Assembly (NCBI GenBank): GCA_016720345.1
Contig: JADKKV010000007.1
Coordinates: 124,001 to 188,000, forward strand
Length of the DNA: 64,000 nucleotides
Source: Thermomonas sp.
GTDB lineage: Bacteria > Pseudomonadota > Gammaproteobacteria > Xanthomonadales > Xanthomonadaceae
Direction: 5' to 3'
Shown here: positions 1 to 9,172 of the stretch, one piece after another
Layout: each line of letters opens with the position of its first letter
How positions within the stretch are numbered: position 1 is the first letter of the stretch
Made by a program: the position numbers and the translations under genes
The notes under the pieces: model-generated
What the model was told of the DNA's origin: nothing
Seen by the model: the letters and a program-made list of their open reading frames with translations, nothing else
Databases searched by the model: none

Positions 1-815
1 TCCAGCAGCGCCTTCTGCCCGCGCAGGAGTTCGCGGGTCTCCAGCGAGGTGGCCGCGCTTGCCGCCAGCGCCTCGATGAAGCGGGCATTGGCGGCGTCGA
101 TCTCGCCGTCCTTGAACAGCAGCAGCATCCCCAGCAACTGTTCGCGGCGATCGCGCAGCGGCAACGCCAGCGTGCCGAACCCCGCGAACCCCGGATCCAG
201 GCCGATCGCCTCCAGTTCCCCGTCCCGCAAGTGCCCGTTCGCAGGCTGCATGGTCGCGCGCGCATCCGCCATCAGGCGCGGCAGCCCGGCCTGCGGCAAC
301 GGCGGCATGCCCGGGTTTGCGCGCGCCTTGCCGCCTTCGGCATCCATCGCGGTCGCGACCAGCGCGTCGGTGGCGGCATCGACCAGGTACAGCACGCCGC
401 CACGCGCACCGGCGAGGTCCACCATCTTGTCCAGCAGCCACGGCTGCAGGGCCTCCAGGTCGGTCTCGGTGGCCAGCCGGCGGTTCATGCGCAGGAACCG
501 GCGCACTGCATCGCGCATCAGGTCGAATGCGCCGCCGAGCTGGTCGATCTCGCGCACCGGCGAACGCACCAGCGGGTGGTCGCCGAAATCGAATCGGCGC
601 ACGGCCTCGGCCTGTTCCGCCAGTTCCGCCAGCGGCGCTGCGATCCGGCGCGACGCCAGCAGCGCGACCACCGCCACCGCGACCAGCAGCAGGCCGAATT
701 CACCGGGGCCGGGGATTACCTCGCCGAACTGCCGCAACACCAGCCCGGTGGCCGCCACCAGGGCCACCGCCAGCAGGGTGATGTGCAGGTGCAACGGAAA
801 ACTCGCGCGACCCAT
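1..815 (-). CDS. Membrane HAMP-GAF signalling protein, C-terminus beyond window
   Basis: The gene starts at ATG 815, with an in-frame stop just upstream and an AGGGGG ribosome site, and runs off the left edge after about 271 codons. Two hydrophobic segments (about residues 10-30 and 40-58) are separated by only some ten residues. A HAMP-like linker follows (RRIA...RRFDF, about 58-110) and then a GAF domain (about 120-260). The last visible residues (ETRELLRGQKALLD) resemble the linker that precedes an HD-GYP phosphodiesterase domain in xanthomonad proteins, so the missing part may be HD-GYP; that is inference. Related proteins usually have a large periplasmic sensor between the two membrane segments, and here it is absent. 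Its start lies 100 bases beyond the ispG stop, in the same orientation. Confidence 0.7.
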   Translation of the reverse strand, partial: MGRASFPLHLHITLLAVALVAATGLVLRQFGEVIPGPGEFGLLLVAVAVVALLASRRIAAPLAELAEQAEAVRRFDFGDHPLVRSPVREIDQLGGAFDLMRDAVRRFLRMNRRLATETDLEALQPWLLDKMVDLAGARGGVLYLVDAATDALVATAMDAEGGKARANPGMPPLPQAGLPRLMADARATMQPANGHLRDGELEAIGLDPGFAGFGTLALPLRDRREQLLGMLLLFKDGEIDAANARFIEALAASAATSLETRELLRGQKALL

Positions 816-914
816 GCCGAAGACGCCCCCTCGCCCGGTGCCGTCGCCATCCTAGCCGAGCCGCGCATCCCCCGGGTGGGTTGGGCGTGCGCCGATGCCC
901 GTGGCGCCCCCTCT

Positions 915-2174
<1,260 letters not shown>

Positions 2175-2202
2175 GCAGGCATTTTAGCGTCACGATGCAC
2201 GC

Positions 2203-3537
2203 GTGGCCGACCATGTCCTCACCCCCAGCCAGCTCAACACCCTTGCCCGCGACCTGCTCGAAGGCGCGTTCCCGCTGGTGCTGGTGGAGGGCGAGATCGG
2301 CAACCTGTCGCGGCCCGGCTCCGGCCACCTTTACTTCACCCTCAAGGACGCCCGCGCGCAGGTGCGCTGCGCGCTGTTCAAGCCGAAGAGCCAGTGGCTG
2401 AAGTTCGTCCCGCGCGAAGGCCTGAAGGTGCTCGCGCGCGGCCGCCTGACCCTGTACGAGCCGCGCGGCGACTACCAGCTGGTGCTGGACACCATGGAGG
2501 AAGCCGGCGAAGGCGCATTGCGGCGCGCATTCGACGAACTCAAGGCGAAGCTGGCCGGCGAAGGCCTGTTCGACGCCGGGCGCAAGCGCGCCCTGCCCGC
2601 CTTCGTGCGCCGGCTCGCGGTGCTGACCTCGCCGTCCGGCGCGGTGATCCGCGACATCGTGAGCGTCCTGCGCCGACGCTTCCCGCTGCTCGAGGTCGAG
2701 CTGTTGCCGGTGCCGGTGCAGGGCGAAGGCGCGGCCGCGCAACTCCGCGCGATGCTGCAGCGGGCGGACGCCAGCGGACGCTACGACGCGATCCTGCTGG
2801 CCCGCGGCGGCGGCTCGCTGGAAGACCTGTGGGCGTTCAACGACGAGGCGCTGGCGCGGGCGATCGCCGCGTCGAACACGCCGGTGGTTTCCGCGATCGG
2901 CCACGAAACCGATTTCTCGCTCAGCGACTTCGCCGCCGACCTGCGCGCACCCACGCCCTCGGCCGCGGCCGAATTGCTGGTTCCGGATGCCGCCAGCCTC
3001 GGCCTGCGCGTGGACGGGCTGCAGCGGCAGCTGCGCGCAACCCACGGCAACACGATGCGCCAGCGCGCGCAGCGCGTCGACCACGCCTTCCTGCGCCTGC
3101 AGGCCCGGCGGCCGCAGGCGCGGCTGGACGCGCTGGCGGCGCGCGCGGCGCAGGCACGCGCACGCCTTGCCAACGCGATCCAGCGCCGGCTCGAACGCGA
3201 CAACGCCGCGCTGCGGCATGCCGACGCGATCCTGCGTGCCTGCCATCCGCAGCGACGCCTGCTGCAGGCACGGGCGCGGCTGCAGGCCATTCGCGGCAGG
3301 CCGCAGGCGCTGCTCGCGCAACGCCTGCAGCACGCCACGTTGCAGCTGCGAGGGCTGGTGCGTTCACTGCATGCGATCAGCCCGCTGGCCACGGTCGCGC
3401 GCGGCTACAGCATCCTGCAGCACGCGGATGGGCGCATCGTGCGCAGCACTGGCGATGCCGCCGCCGGCGAGCGACTCGAGGCACGCCTGCATCACGGCCG
3501 CCTGCTGCTGCGGGTCGAGGGCAAGCAGGACAGCTGA
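2203..3537 (+). CDS. xseA: Exodeoxyribonuclease VII large subunit
   Basis: XseA is the catalytic subunit of exonuclease VII, which degrades single-stranded DNA from both ends in complex with XseB. The 444-residue protein starts at GTG 2203 ([12 protein letters not shown]). It shows an N-terminal OB-fold (about 1-100), the central ExoVII large-subunit domain with the [17 protein letters not shown] segment and [21 protein letters not shown], and a long Arg/Ala-rich helical region that forms the coiled-coil arm. xseB is not in the window. The aldehyde dehydrogenase gene starts two bases after the stop, so the two are probably cotranscribed. Confidence 0.96.
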   Translation: MADHVLTPSQLNTLARDLLEGAFPLVLVEGEIGNLSRPGSGHLYFTLKDARAQVRCALFKPKSQWLKFVPREGLKVLARGRLTLYEPRGDYQLVLDTMEEAGEGALRRAFDELKAKLAGEGLFDAGRKRALPAFVRRLAVLTSPSGAVIRDIVSVLRRRFPLLEVELLPVPVQGEGAAAQLRAMLQRADASGRYDAILLARGGGSLEDLWAFNDEALARAIAASNTPVVSAIGHETDFSLSDFAADLRAPTPSAAAELLVPDAASLGLRVDGLQRQLRATHGNTMRQRAQRVDHAFLRLQARRPQARLDALAARAAQARARLANAIQRRLERDNAALRHADAILRACHPQRRLLQARARLQAIRGRPQALLAQRLQHATLQLRGLVRSLHAISPLATVARGYSILQHADGRIVRSTGDAAAGERLEARLHHGRLLLRVEGKQDS

Positions 3538-3539
3538 CG

Positions 3540-4964
3540 ATGAAGACCCATTGGCCGTACTACCTCGCGAACCGGCCCGTGCGGGCAAACCTGCGCCTCG
3601 AGGTGCTCGACAAGTTCAGCGGCGAACGGGTCGCGCGGGTCGCCTTCGCCGATGCCGCCGCAGTGGATGCCGCGATCGCCGCCGCCCATGGCGCGCGCGC
3701 GGCGATGGCCGGGTTCCCGCCGGACGCGCGCCGCGACGTGCTGGAGCATTGCGTGCGCCGCTTCGGCGAACGCCGCGAGGAACTGGCGCTGGCGCTGTGC
3801 ATCGAAGCCGGCAAGCCGATCCACGACGCCCGCGGCGAAGTGGCGCGGCTGGTCGATACCTTCCGCATCGCCGCCGCCGAGGCCACCCGCATCGGCGGCG
3901 AGGTGCTGGAGCTGGGTGTTTCGGCGCGCACCCGCGGCTGGCGCGGCATGACCAAACGGGTGGCAGTCGGCGCCTGCAGCTTCATCACCCCGTTCAATTT
4001 CCCGCTCAACCTGGTCGCGCACAAGGTGGCGCCGGCGATCGCCGCCGGCTGCCCGTTCGTGCTCAAGCCGGCGGCGACGACCCCGCTGGGCGCGCTGCTG
4101 ATCGGCGAGGTACTGGCGGAGACCGACCTGCCGCGCGGCGCGTTCTCGATCCTGCCATGCAGCAACCAGGTCGCCGCGGCGCTGGTCGAGGACGAACGCA
4201 TCGCCCTGCTCAGCTTCACCGGCGGCCTGGTCGGCTGGGACCTGAAGGCGCGCGCCGGGCGCAAGCGGGTGACCCTGGAACTGGGTGGCAACGCGGCCTG
4301 CATCGTCGACGAGCACCCGGGTGCATCGCTGGACCAGGTGGTGGAGCGGCTGGTCTTCGGCGCCTACTACCAGGGCGGGCAGAGTTGCATCAGCGTGCAG
4401 CGCATCCTGGTCCATCGCAGCGTGTACCCCGCGCTGGAGAAGAAGCTCGTCGCGGCGGTGAAGGAACTGCGCAGTGGCGATCCGCGCGACGAGGCCACCT
4501 TCATCGGGCCGCTGATCGACGAAGCCGCCGCGCTGCGCATCGATGGCTGGATCGACGATGCGGTGGAGGGCGGCGCGAAGGTCCTGGTGCGCGGCAAGCG
4601 CCAGCGCAACCTGCTGCCCGCCGCATTGCTCGCAGGCGTGCCGCGCACCGCCGACCTGTACCGCAAGGAGGCGTTCGGTCCGGTCGCCTGCCTGGAGGCA
4701 TTCGACGACTTCGACGAGGCGATCGCGCGCGCCAACGACAGCGACTTCGGCCTGCAGGCCGGCGTGTTCACCGCCGACATCGGCCGCGCGATGCAGGCCT
4801 GGGACGGGCTGGAAGTCGGCGCCGTGGTGATCGGCGACGTGCCCAGCGTCCGTGTCGACAACATGCCCTACGGCGGCATCAAGCAGTCCGGCCTCGGCCG
4901 CGAGGGCGTGCGCTGGGCGATCCAGGACATGACCGAGGAACGCCTGCTGGTGGTGCGCGGCTAG
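3540..4964 (+). CDS. Aldehyde dehydrogenase family protein
   Basis: This 474-residue NAD(P)-dependent aldehyde dehydrogenase begins MKTHWPYYLANRP at ATG 3540. Family residues are clear: the Asn in TPFNFPLN, the nucleotide-binding SFTGGLVGWDLK segment, the general-base Glu in TLELGGNA, and the catalytic Cys in GGQSCISVQR. The C-terminal NMPYGGIKQSGLGREG motif is also present. The substrate cannot be read from sequence; lactaldehyde, succinate-semialdehyde and non-phosphorylating glyceraldehyde-3-phosphate dehydrogenases are all possible relatives. It lies two bases behind xseA with no obvious functional link, and its stop overlaps the convergent GGDEF-EAL gene by four bases (CTAG). Confidence 0.92.
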   Translation: MKTHWPYYLANRPVRANLRLEVLDKFSGERVARVAFADAAAVDAAIAAAHGARAAMAGFPPDARRDVLEHCVRRFGERREELALALCIEAGKPIHDARGEVARLVDTFRIAAAEATRIGGEVLELGVSARTRGWRGMTKRVAVGACSFITPFNFPLNLVAHKVAPAIAAGCPFVLKPAATTPLGALLIGEVLAETDLPRGAFSILPCSNQVAAALVEDERIALLSFTGGLVGWDLKARAGRKRVTLELGGNAACIVDEHPGASLDQVVERLVFGAYYQGGQSCISVQRILVHRSVYPALEKKLVAAVKELRSGDPRDEATFIGPLIDEAAALRIDGWIDDAVEGGAKVLVRGKRQRNLLPAALLAGVPRTADLYRKEAFGPVACLEAFDDFDEAIARANDSDFGLQAGVFTADIGRAMQAWDGLEVGAVVIGDVPSVRVDNMPYGGIKQSGLGREGVRWAIQDMTEERLLVVRG

Positions 4965-7579
4965 GGCAGCGGTTCCGGCCTTCCGAACAGGAAGCCCTGC
5001 GCATACACGCACCCGAGTTCGATCAGGCGCTCGCGCTGCGACTCCGTTTCCACGCCCTCGGCGATCAGCTCGATGCCCAGGCTGCCGGCCAGCGCGGTGA
5101 TCGCGCGGATCACCGCCACGCTCTCCGTGCGCGCCTCGCCGTCGAGGTCCGCCACGAAACTGCGATCGACCTTGAGCGCGGCGATCGGGAACCGGTGCAG
5201 GTACGACAGCGCCGAGAAGCCGGTGCCGAAATCGTCCAGCTGCGCCAACACCCCGCGTTCGCGCAGCATGTCCAGGGTCTCGCTGATCCGCGGCGCGTCG
5301 TCGAGCAGCGCCACTTCGGTGATCTCGATGCGCAGCCGCGACGGCGAGACCTCGGCTTCTTCCAGCAGGTCGATCAGCCGGTAGGCGAAATCCGGCGAGC
5401 GGAAATGGCGCGGGGAGACGTTGATCGCCACGTAGCCAGGCATGTCGGTACGCGCCATGTCCGCGATCACCCGCGCATACATCAGCCAGTCGACCTGCTC
5501 GATCAACCCGCTGTCCTCGCCAACGTCCAGGAACGCACCCGGCGCCAGCAGGCCGTGCTTATCGTGGCGCCAGCGCAGCAGCGCCTCGTGGCCCACCACC
5601 GCGGCGTCGCCGATGCGCACGATCGACTGGTAGTGCGGCTCGAACGCGTCGCTGTGGATCGCGCGCCGCAGGTCGGCTTCAAGATCCAGGGTGCGGGTGG
5701 CTTCCTCGCGCATTTCCTCGTCGAACAGGGTGCAGCGATCGCGGCCCTCGCCCTTGGCGCGGTACATCGCGGCGTCGGCGTCGCGCAGCATCTCCTCGCC
5801 GGTTTCGTAACGGGGATGCCACATGGCGATGCCGATGCTCGCGGTCGGGAACAGCTCGCGGCCGGCGATCCAGATCGGCGCGCCCAGCGCGGAAAGCACC
5901 CGCAGCCCGAGTTCCTCCGCCATCGCCGGGCCATCCAGGCCTTCGGCGAGGATCGCGTATTCGTCGCCGCCCAGGCGCGAGACCATGTCGGTGCCGCGCA
6001 CGGTGCCGACGATCCTGCGCCCCGCCTCGACCAGCAGTTCGTCGCCGACCGCGTGGCCAACGCTGTCGTTGACCAGCTTGAACCGGTCCAGGTCCAGGAA
6101 CAGCACCGCGAAGCAGGCATTGGGGTCGCGACGCGCGGCGGCGATCGTGCGCGCCAGCCGTTCCAGCAACTGCACCCGGTTGGGGAGGCCGGTCAGCGCG
6201 TCGTGGCTGGCCTGGTAGGTCAGCTTGCGCTCGGCGCGCAGGCGTTCGCCCATCTGCTCGACCAGCTCGGCGTTGGCCTCGGCCAGTTCGCGGGTGCGTT
6301 CGCTGACCCGCTGCTCGAGCCCGGCGTGGGCGACCACCAGCTTGTCCTGCGCCTGCTTGCGGGCCAGCCCGCTGCCGATGTGGTAGGCGACGAAGGTGAG
6401 CAGTTCGAGGTCGCGCCCGCTGAAGCCGATGTCCGACGAGTAACTCTGCACCGCGATCACGCCCACCACCTGGTCGTCGTGCAGCAGCGGCACCCCGAGC
6501 CAGCAGTACGCCAGGGTACCGATGCTGCGGACCTTGCCCGCCGCCTCCAGCTGGGCGATGCGCGGCCGGTCCGCAAGCAGCGCCTTGCCGGTGCGCAGCA
6601 CGTATTCGGTCAGGCCCTTGGCGACCCGGCGCGAGCGGCGAACCGCGTCGCGTTCGTCCACCGAATACGGGAACTCGAGCATGCTGCCGTCCGCCGACAG
6701 CATCGCGATGTAGAAATTGCGGGCATACAGGAGGCCGCCCACCACCTTGTGGATCTCGGCATAGAAGCGCTCAAGCGTCTCGCTGGTCATCGACAGTTCG
6801 GCGATGCGGAACAGCGCCCGCTGCAGCTCCTGCGAACGCTGGCGTTCCACCACCTCGGCCTGCAGGTCGAGGTTGGCCTTCCTCAGCTCGCGGGTACGCT
6901 CCTCGACGCGGTGCTCGAGCTCTTCGCGCGCGTGGTGGCGATCCAGCGCGGTCAGGATGTGCTGCGCCACGTAGGCCAGCAGCACGCGCTCCTCCTCGCT
7001 GTAGACGCCGGCGCGTTCGTAGCTCTGGACGACGATGCCGCCGGCCACGCGATCCTCGCGCAGCATCGGCACGCCCATCCAGTCCGCGCTGTCCGGGCCG
7101 TTGCTTTCCAGGTACGGGATGCCGCACTGCTCGCGCAGGTCGCGCGATGGCCCGCGCAACGCCACCCCGCCGCGCAACAGGGTCACGGTGAGGGTGGCTT
7201 CGGCCTGGTCGAAGTCCAGCTCCGCGTCCGGGTCGTTGACGTACGGGTCCAGCTTGTCGACGAAATACAGGAACCGCACCTTCTGCCGCGACTCGTCGTA
7301 CAGCACGATGTAGAAGTTCTCGGCATACATCAGCTCGCCGACGATCGCGTGGATCCGGCGCAGCATGTCCTGCATGTCGAGGCTGCCACCGGCGAGGTCG
7401 GCGATTTCGTACAGGGCCAGTTGCAGCCGCTCGTTGCGACGCAGCGATTCGATCCGCTGCTCGGCCACCTCCAGCAGGCGCAGCAGTTCCTCGCGGCCGA
7501 GGGCGTCACGGCGGTTCCGCGTGTCATCCACGCCCTGCGCCAACTGCACGATCCGGCCCCCGTTCATGGCCATGAGCAT
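4961..7579 (-). CDS. GAF-GAF-GGDEF-EAL cyclic-di-GMP turnover protein
   Basis: This soluble signalling protein of about 870 residues has two GAF sensor domains (about 45-200 and 235-400), a short coiled coil, a diguanylate cyclase domain (about 450-610) and an EAL phosphodiesterase domain (about 630-870). The cyclase motif is GGDEY near residue 536, with an RGTD inhibitory-site motif five residues upstream. The EAL part keeps its catalytic residues: GHEALLRW, VAINVSP, RIEITE, LDDFGTG, LKVDRSF, AEGVET and AQGF. Both activities are therefore possible. No membrane segment is seen. Three in-phase ATGs (7579, 7573, 7567) lie close together and none has a strong ribosome site. The long open frame upstream of them is antisense to the sigma-factor gene and is not credible. 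Confidence 0.93.
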   Translation of the reverse strand: MLMAMNGGRIVQLAQGVDDTRNRRDALGREELLRLLEVAEQRIESLRRNERLQLALYEIADLAGGSLDMQDMLRRIHAIVGELMYAENFYIVLYDESRQKVRFLYFVDKLDPYVNDPDAELDFDQAEATLTVTLLRGGVALRGPSRDLREQCGIPYLESNGPDSADWMGVPMLREDRVAGGIVVQSYERAGVYSEEERVLLAYVAQHILTALDRHHAREELEHRVEERTRELRKANLDLQAEVVERQRSQELQRALFRIAELSMTSETLERFYAEIHKVVGGLLYARNFYIAMLSADGSMLEFPYSVDERDAVRRSRRVAKGLTEYVLRTGKALLADRPRIAQLEAAGKVRSIGTLAYCWLGVPLLHDDQVVGVIAVQSYSSDIGFSGRDLELLTFVAYHIGSGLARKQAQDKLVVAHAGLEQRVSERTRELAEANAELVEQMGERLRAERKLTYQASHDALTGLPNRVQLLERLARTIAAARRDPNACFAVLFLDLDRFKLVNDSVGHAVGDELLVEAGRRIVGTVRGTDMVSRLGGDEYAILAEGLDGPAMAEELGLRVLSALGAPIWIAGRELFPTASIGIAMWHPRYETGEEMLRDADAAMYRAKGEGRDRCTLFDEEMREEATRTLDLEADLRRAIHSDAFEPHYQSIVRIGDAAVVGHEALLRWRHDKHGLLAPGAFLDVGEDSGLIEQVDWLMYARVIADMARTDMPGYVAINVSPRHFRSPDFAYRLIDLLEEAEVSPSRLRIEITEVALLDDAPRISETLDMLRERGVLAQLDDFGTGFSALSYLHRFPIAALKVDRSFVADLDGEARTESVAVIRAITALAGSLGIELIAEGVETESQRERLIELGCVYAQGFLFGRPEPLP

Positions 7580-7726
7580 ACTGCGAAGTACGCAGGACCG
7601 TGCAACCACCGGCAACCCCTTTCGCCCGCGATAGACGTTCGCCGGGGCATGCCTTGCACCCACGCCCTGGCCGCCCGCCTGCCCGCGCCCTTCCCTGCGC
7701 CGCCGGCAATCCGTAGGCTGGCGCCG

Positions 7727-8278
7727 GTGGACGGCCCGGACGCCAGCGACGAAGCCCTGATGCTCGCCTATGCGGCGGGCGAGGCGACGGCGTTCGAACA
7801 GTTGTACGCGCGCCATCGCGGCAAGCTGTACCGCTACCTGCTGCGCCAGCTGCGCGACAACGGGCTGGCCGATGAGCTGTTCCAGGACATCTGGCAACGG
7901 GTGGTATCCGCGCGCACGGGCTGGAAGCCGGACGCCGGATTCGCGACCTGGCTGTACACCATCGCCCACCACCGCCTGGGCGACCACTGGCGCAGCCTCA
8001 AGCATCGCCCCGCGGCGCCGGCCGACGCCGACGAGCGCACCGCGCGGCTTGCCGACCCGGACACGCCCGAACGCGTATTGTCCGAGTTCGAGCGCCGCCG
8101 CCAGTTGCAGCTGGCGCTGGACGACCTGCCTGGTGAACAACGCGAGGTACTGCTGTTGCGGCTGGAACAGGAACTGACGCTGGAGGAGATCGGCGAAGTC
8201 ACCGGTGTTGGCCGGGAGACCGTGAAGTCGCGCCTGCGCTACGCGATGGACAAGTTGCGCGCGGTGATGCCGGCATGA
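7727..8278 (+). CDS. ECF-type RNA polymerase sigma factor
   Basis: This is a group 4 (ECF) sigma-70 factor of about 183 residues. Region 2 is visible in FEQLYARHRGKLYRYLLRQL and ELFQDIWQRVVSAR. Region 4 with its helix-turn-helix is LTLEEIGEVTGVGRETVKSR, ending DKLRAVMPA. I place the start at GTG 7727 (DGPDASDEALMLAYAAG follows) because family members begin shortly before the DEALM-like segment. An in-phase ATG at 7649 would add 26 Ala/Pro-rich residues and cannot be excluded. The stop overlaps the next gene by ATGA, the usual coupling of an ECF factor to its anti-sigma factor. It is divergent from the GGDEF-EAL gene. Confidence 0.88.
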   Translation: MDGPDASDEALMLAYAAGEATAFEQLYARHRGKLYRYLLRQLRDNGLADELFQDIWQRVVSARTGWKPDAGFATWLYTIAHHRLGDHWRSLKHRPAAPADADERTARLADPDTPERVLSEFERRRQLQLALDDLPGEQREVLLLRLEQELTLEEIGEVTGVGRETVKSRLRYAMDKLRAVMPA

Positions 8279-9141
8279 CCCGCCCGCCCAGCCAACGCCT
8301 GGATGCCGACGAGCGCGCGCTGGCCGCGCTGCTGCCGCGCCCGCATGGCCGCGTCGAGCCAGGCCCGGAACTCGACGCGCGCATCCTCGCGGCGGCGCGG
8401 GCCGCCACCCAGCCGCAGCCCGCGAACGGACCGCGGCGGCGCTGGATCGGACCGGCCGCGCTGGCGGCCTCGCTGTTACTGGCGGTGGGCCTGGCCTGGC
8501 AAATGCGCGCACCACCGGCGGCCGATGCCCCGGTGCAGGCCACCGATGCCGCATCCGCGGATCCGGCAGCCACGCCGATGCAGGCCTTCGAAGCGCCGCC
8601 CGCATCCCCCGCGCTGGAGGACGCCCCGCCGGAGCACGTCGTGGCGCAGACCCGCCGGGCGGCCGCGACCGTTGCCGCGACGCACGCGGCGGCACCGCCG
8701 GCAGCCGCCGACACCGCGGCGGTCGCACCCCCGCCCCCGCCGGCACCCGCCGCTCCCGCCGCTGCCAGCGTTGCCGGGATCGCGGCCATGCCGCAGGCCG
8801 CGGAAGCTGCGCGCGCGCAACCGCAGGCGCAGGCCAAGGCAGGTGCCGGTGACCCGATCCGCGAGCGCGCGGCGGCATCCGCCAATGCCGCCGCGCCTGC
8901 ACGCGACCAGGCCGGCAACGCCGCCGCGGAGACGGCCGATGGCCTCGGCATCGACGATCCCGGCGAGGACGTGCCGCCTGCCACCGCGGATTCGCCCGCC
9001 GTGCGCGACGCCTGGCTGCGCCGCATCGGCGAGTTGCTGGCGGAAGGCAAGGCCGATGACGCGAAGGCCAGCCTCGCCGAATTCAGGCGCCGCTATCCGG
9101 AGGCGACCCTGCCGCCCGAGTTGCGCACGCTCGAGCCCTGA
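8275..9141 (+). CDS. Probable membrane anti-sigma factor, Ala/Pro-rich
   Basis: This 288-residue protein is coupled to the ECF sigma gene by an ATGA overlap. A cytoplasmic N-terminus of about 60 residues is followed by one membrane helix (AALAASLLLAVGLAWQM, about 61-78). A long low-complexity Ala/Pro-rich linker, presumably periplasmic, comes next, and then a small C-terminal helical segment (AWLRRIGELLAEGKADDAKA). No zinc-binding HxxxCxxC anti-sigma motif is present. The role is inferred from position and topology; the sequence by itself would only be called a single-pass membrane protein. The GC-rich repetitive linker evolves fast and hides homology. Confidence 0.7.
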   Translation: MTRPPSQRLDADERALAALLPRPHGRVEPGPELDARILAAARAATQPQPANGPRRRWIGPAALAASLLLAVGLAWQMRAPPAADAPVQATDAASADPAATPMQAFEAPPASPALEDAPPEHVVAQTRRAAATVAATHAAAPPAAADTAAVAPPPPPAPAAPAAASVAGIAAMPQAAEAARAQPQAQAKAGAGDPIRERAAASANAAAPARDQAGNAAAETADGLGIDDPGEDVPPATADSPAVRDAWLRRIGELLAEGKADDAKASLAEFRRRYPEATLPPELRTLEP

Positions 9142-9166
9142 CGCGCGGCGGCCGCGCAGCTAACAT
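9138..9166 (+). promoter_or_regulatory. Possible sigma-70 promoter giving a leaderless mRNA
   Basis: A CTGACG -35-like box (9138-9143), a 17-base spacer and a TAACAT -10-like box (9161-9166) precede the ABC-exporter gene. The ATG at 9173 is only six bases past the -10 box, so transcription would start at or beside the start codon. The -35 box overlaps the stop codon of the preceding gene. This rests on consensus matching only. Confidence 0.35.
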
Positions 9167-9172
9167 GCATCC

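Noticed and set aside
2987..7650. Very long plus-strand open frame running from xseA to the sigma factor
   Set aside because: Only its 3' end (from about 7727) is the real ECF sigma gene. The rest overlaps xseA, the aldehyde dehydrogenase and the GGDEF-EAL gene in wrong frames.
7580..8902. N-terminal extension of the GGDEF-EAL gene by about 440 codons
   Set aside because: The extension is antisense to the sigma factor and anti-sigma genes and contains low-complexity Arg/Pro/Ala sequence with no domain.
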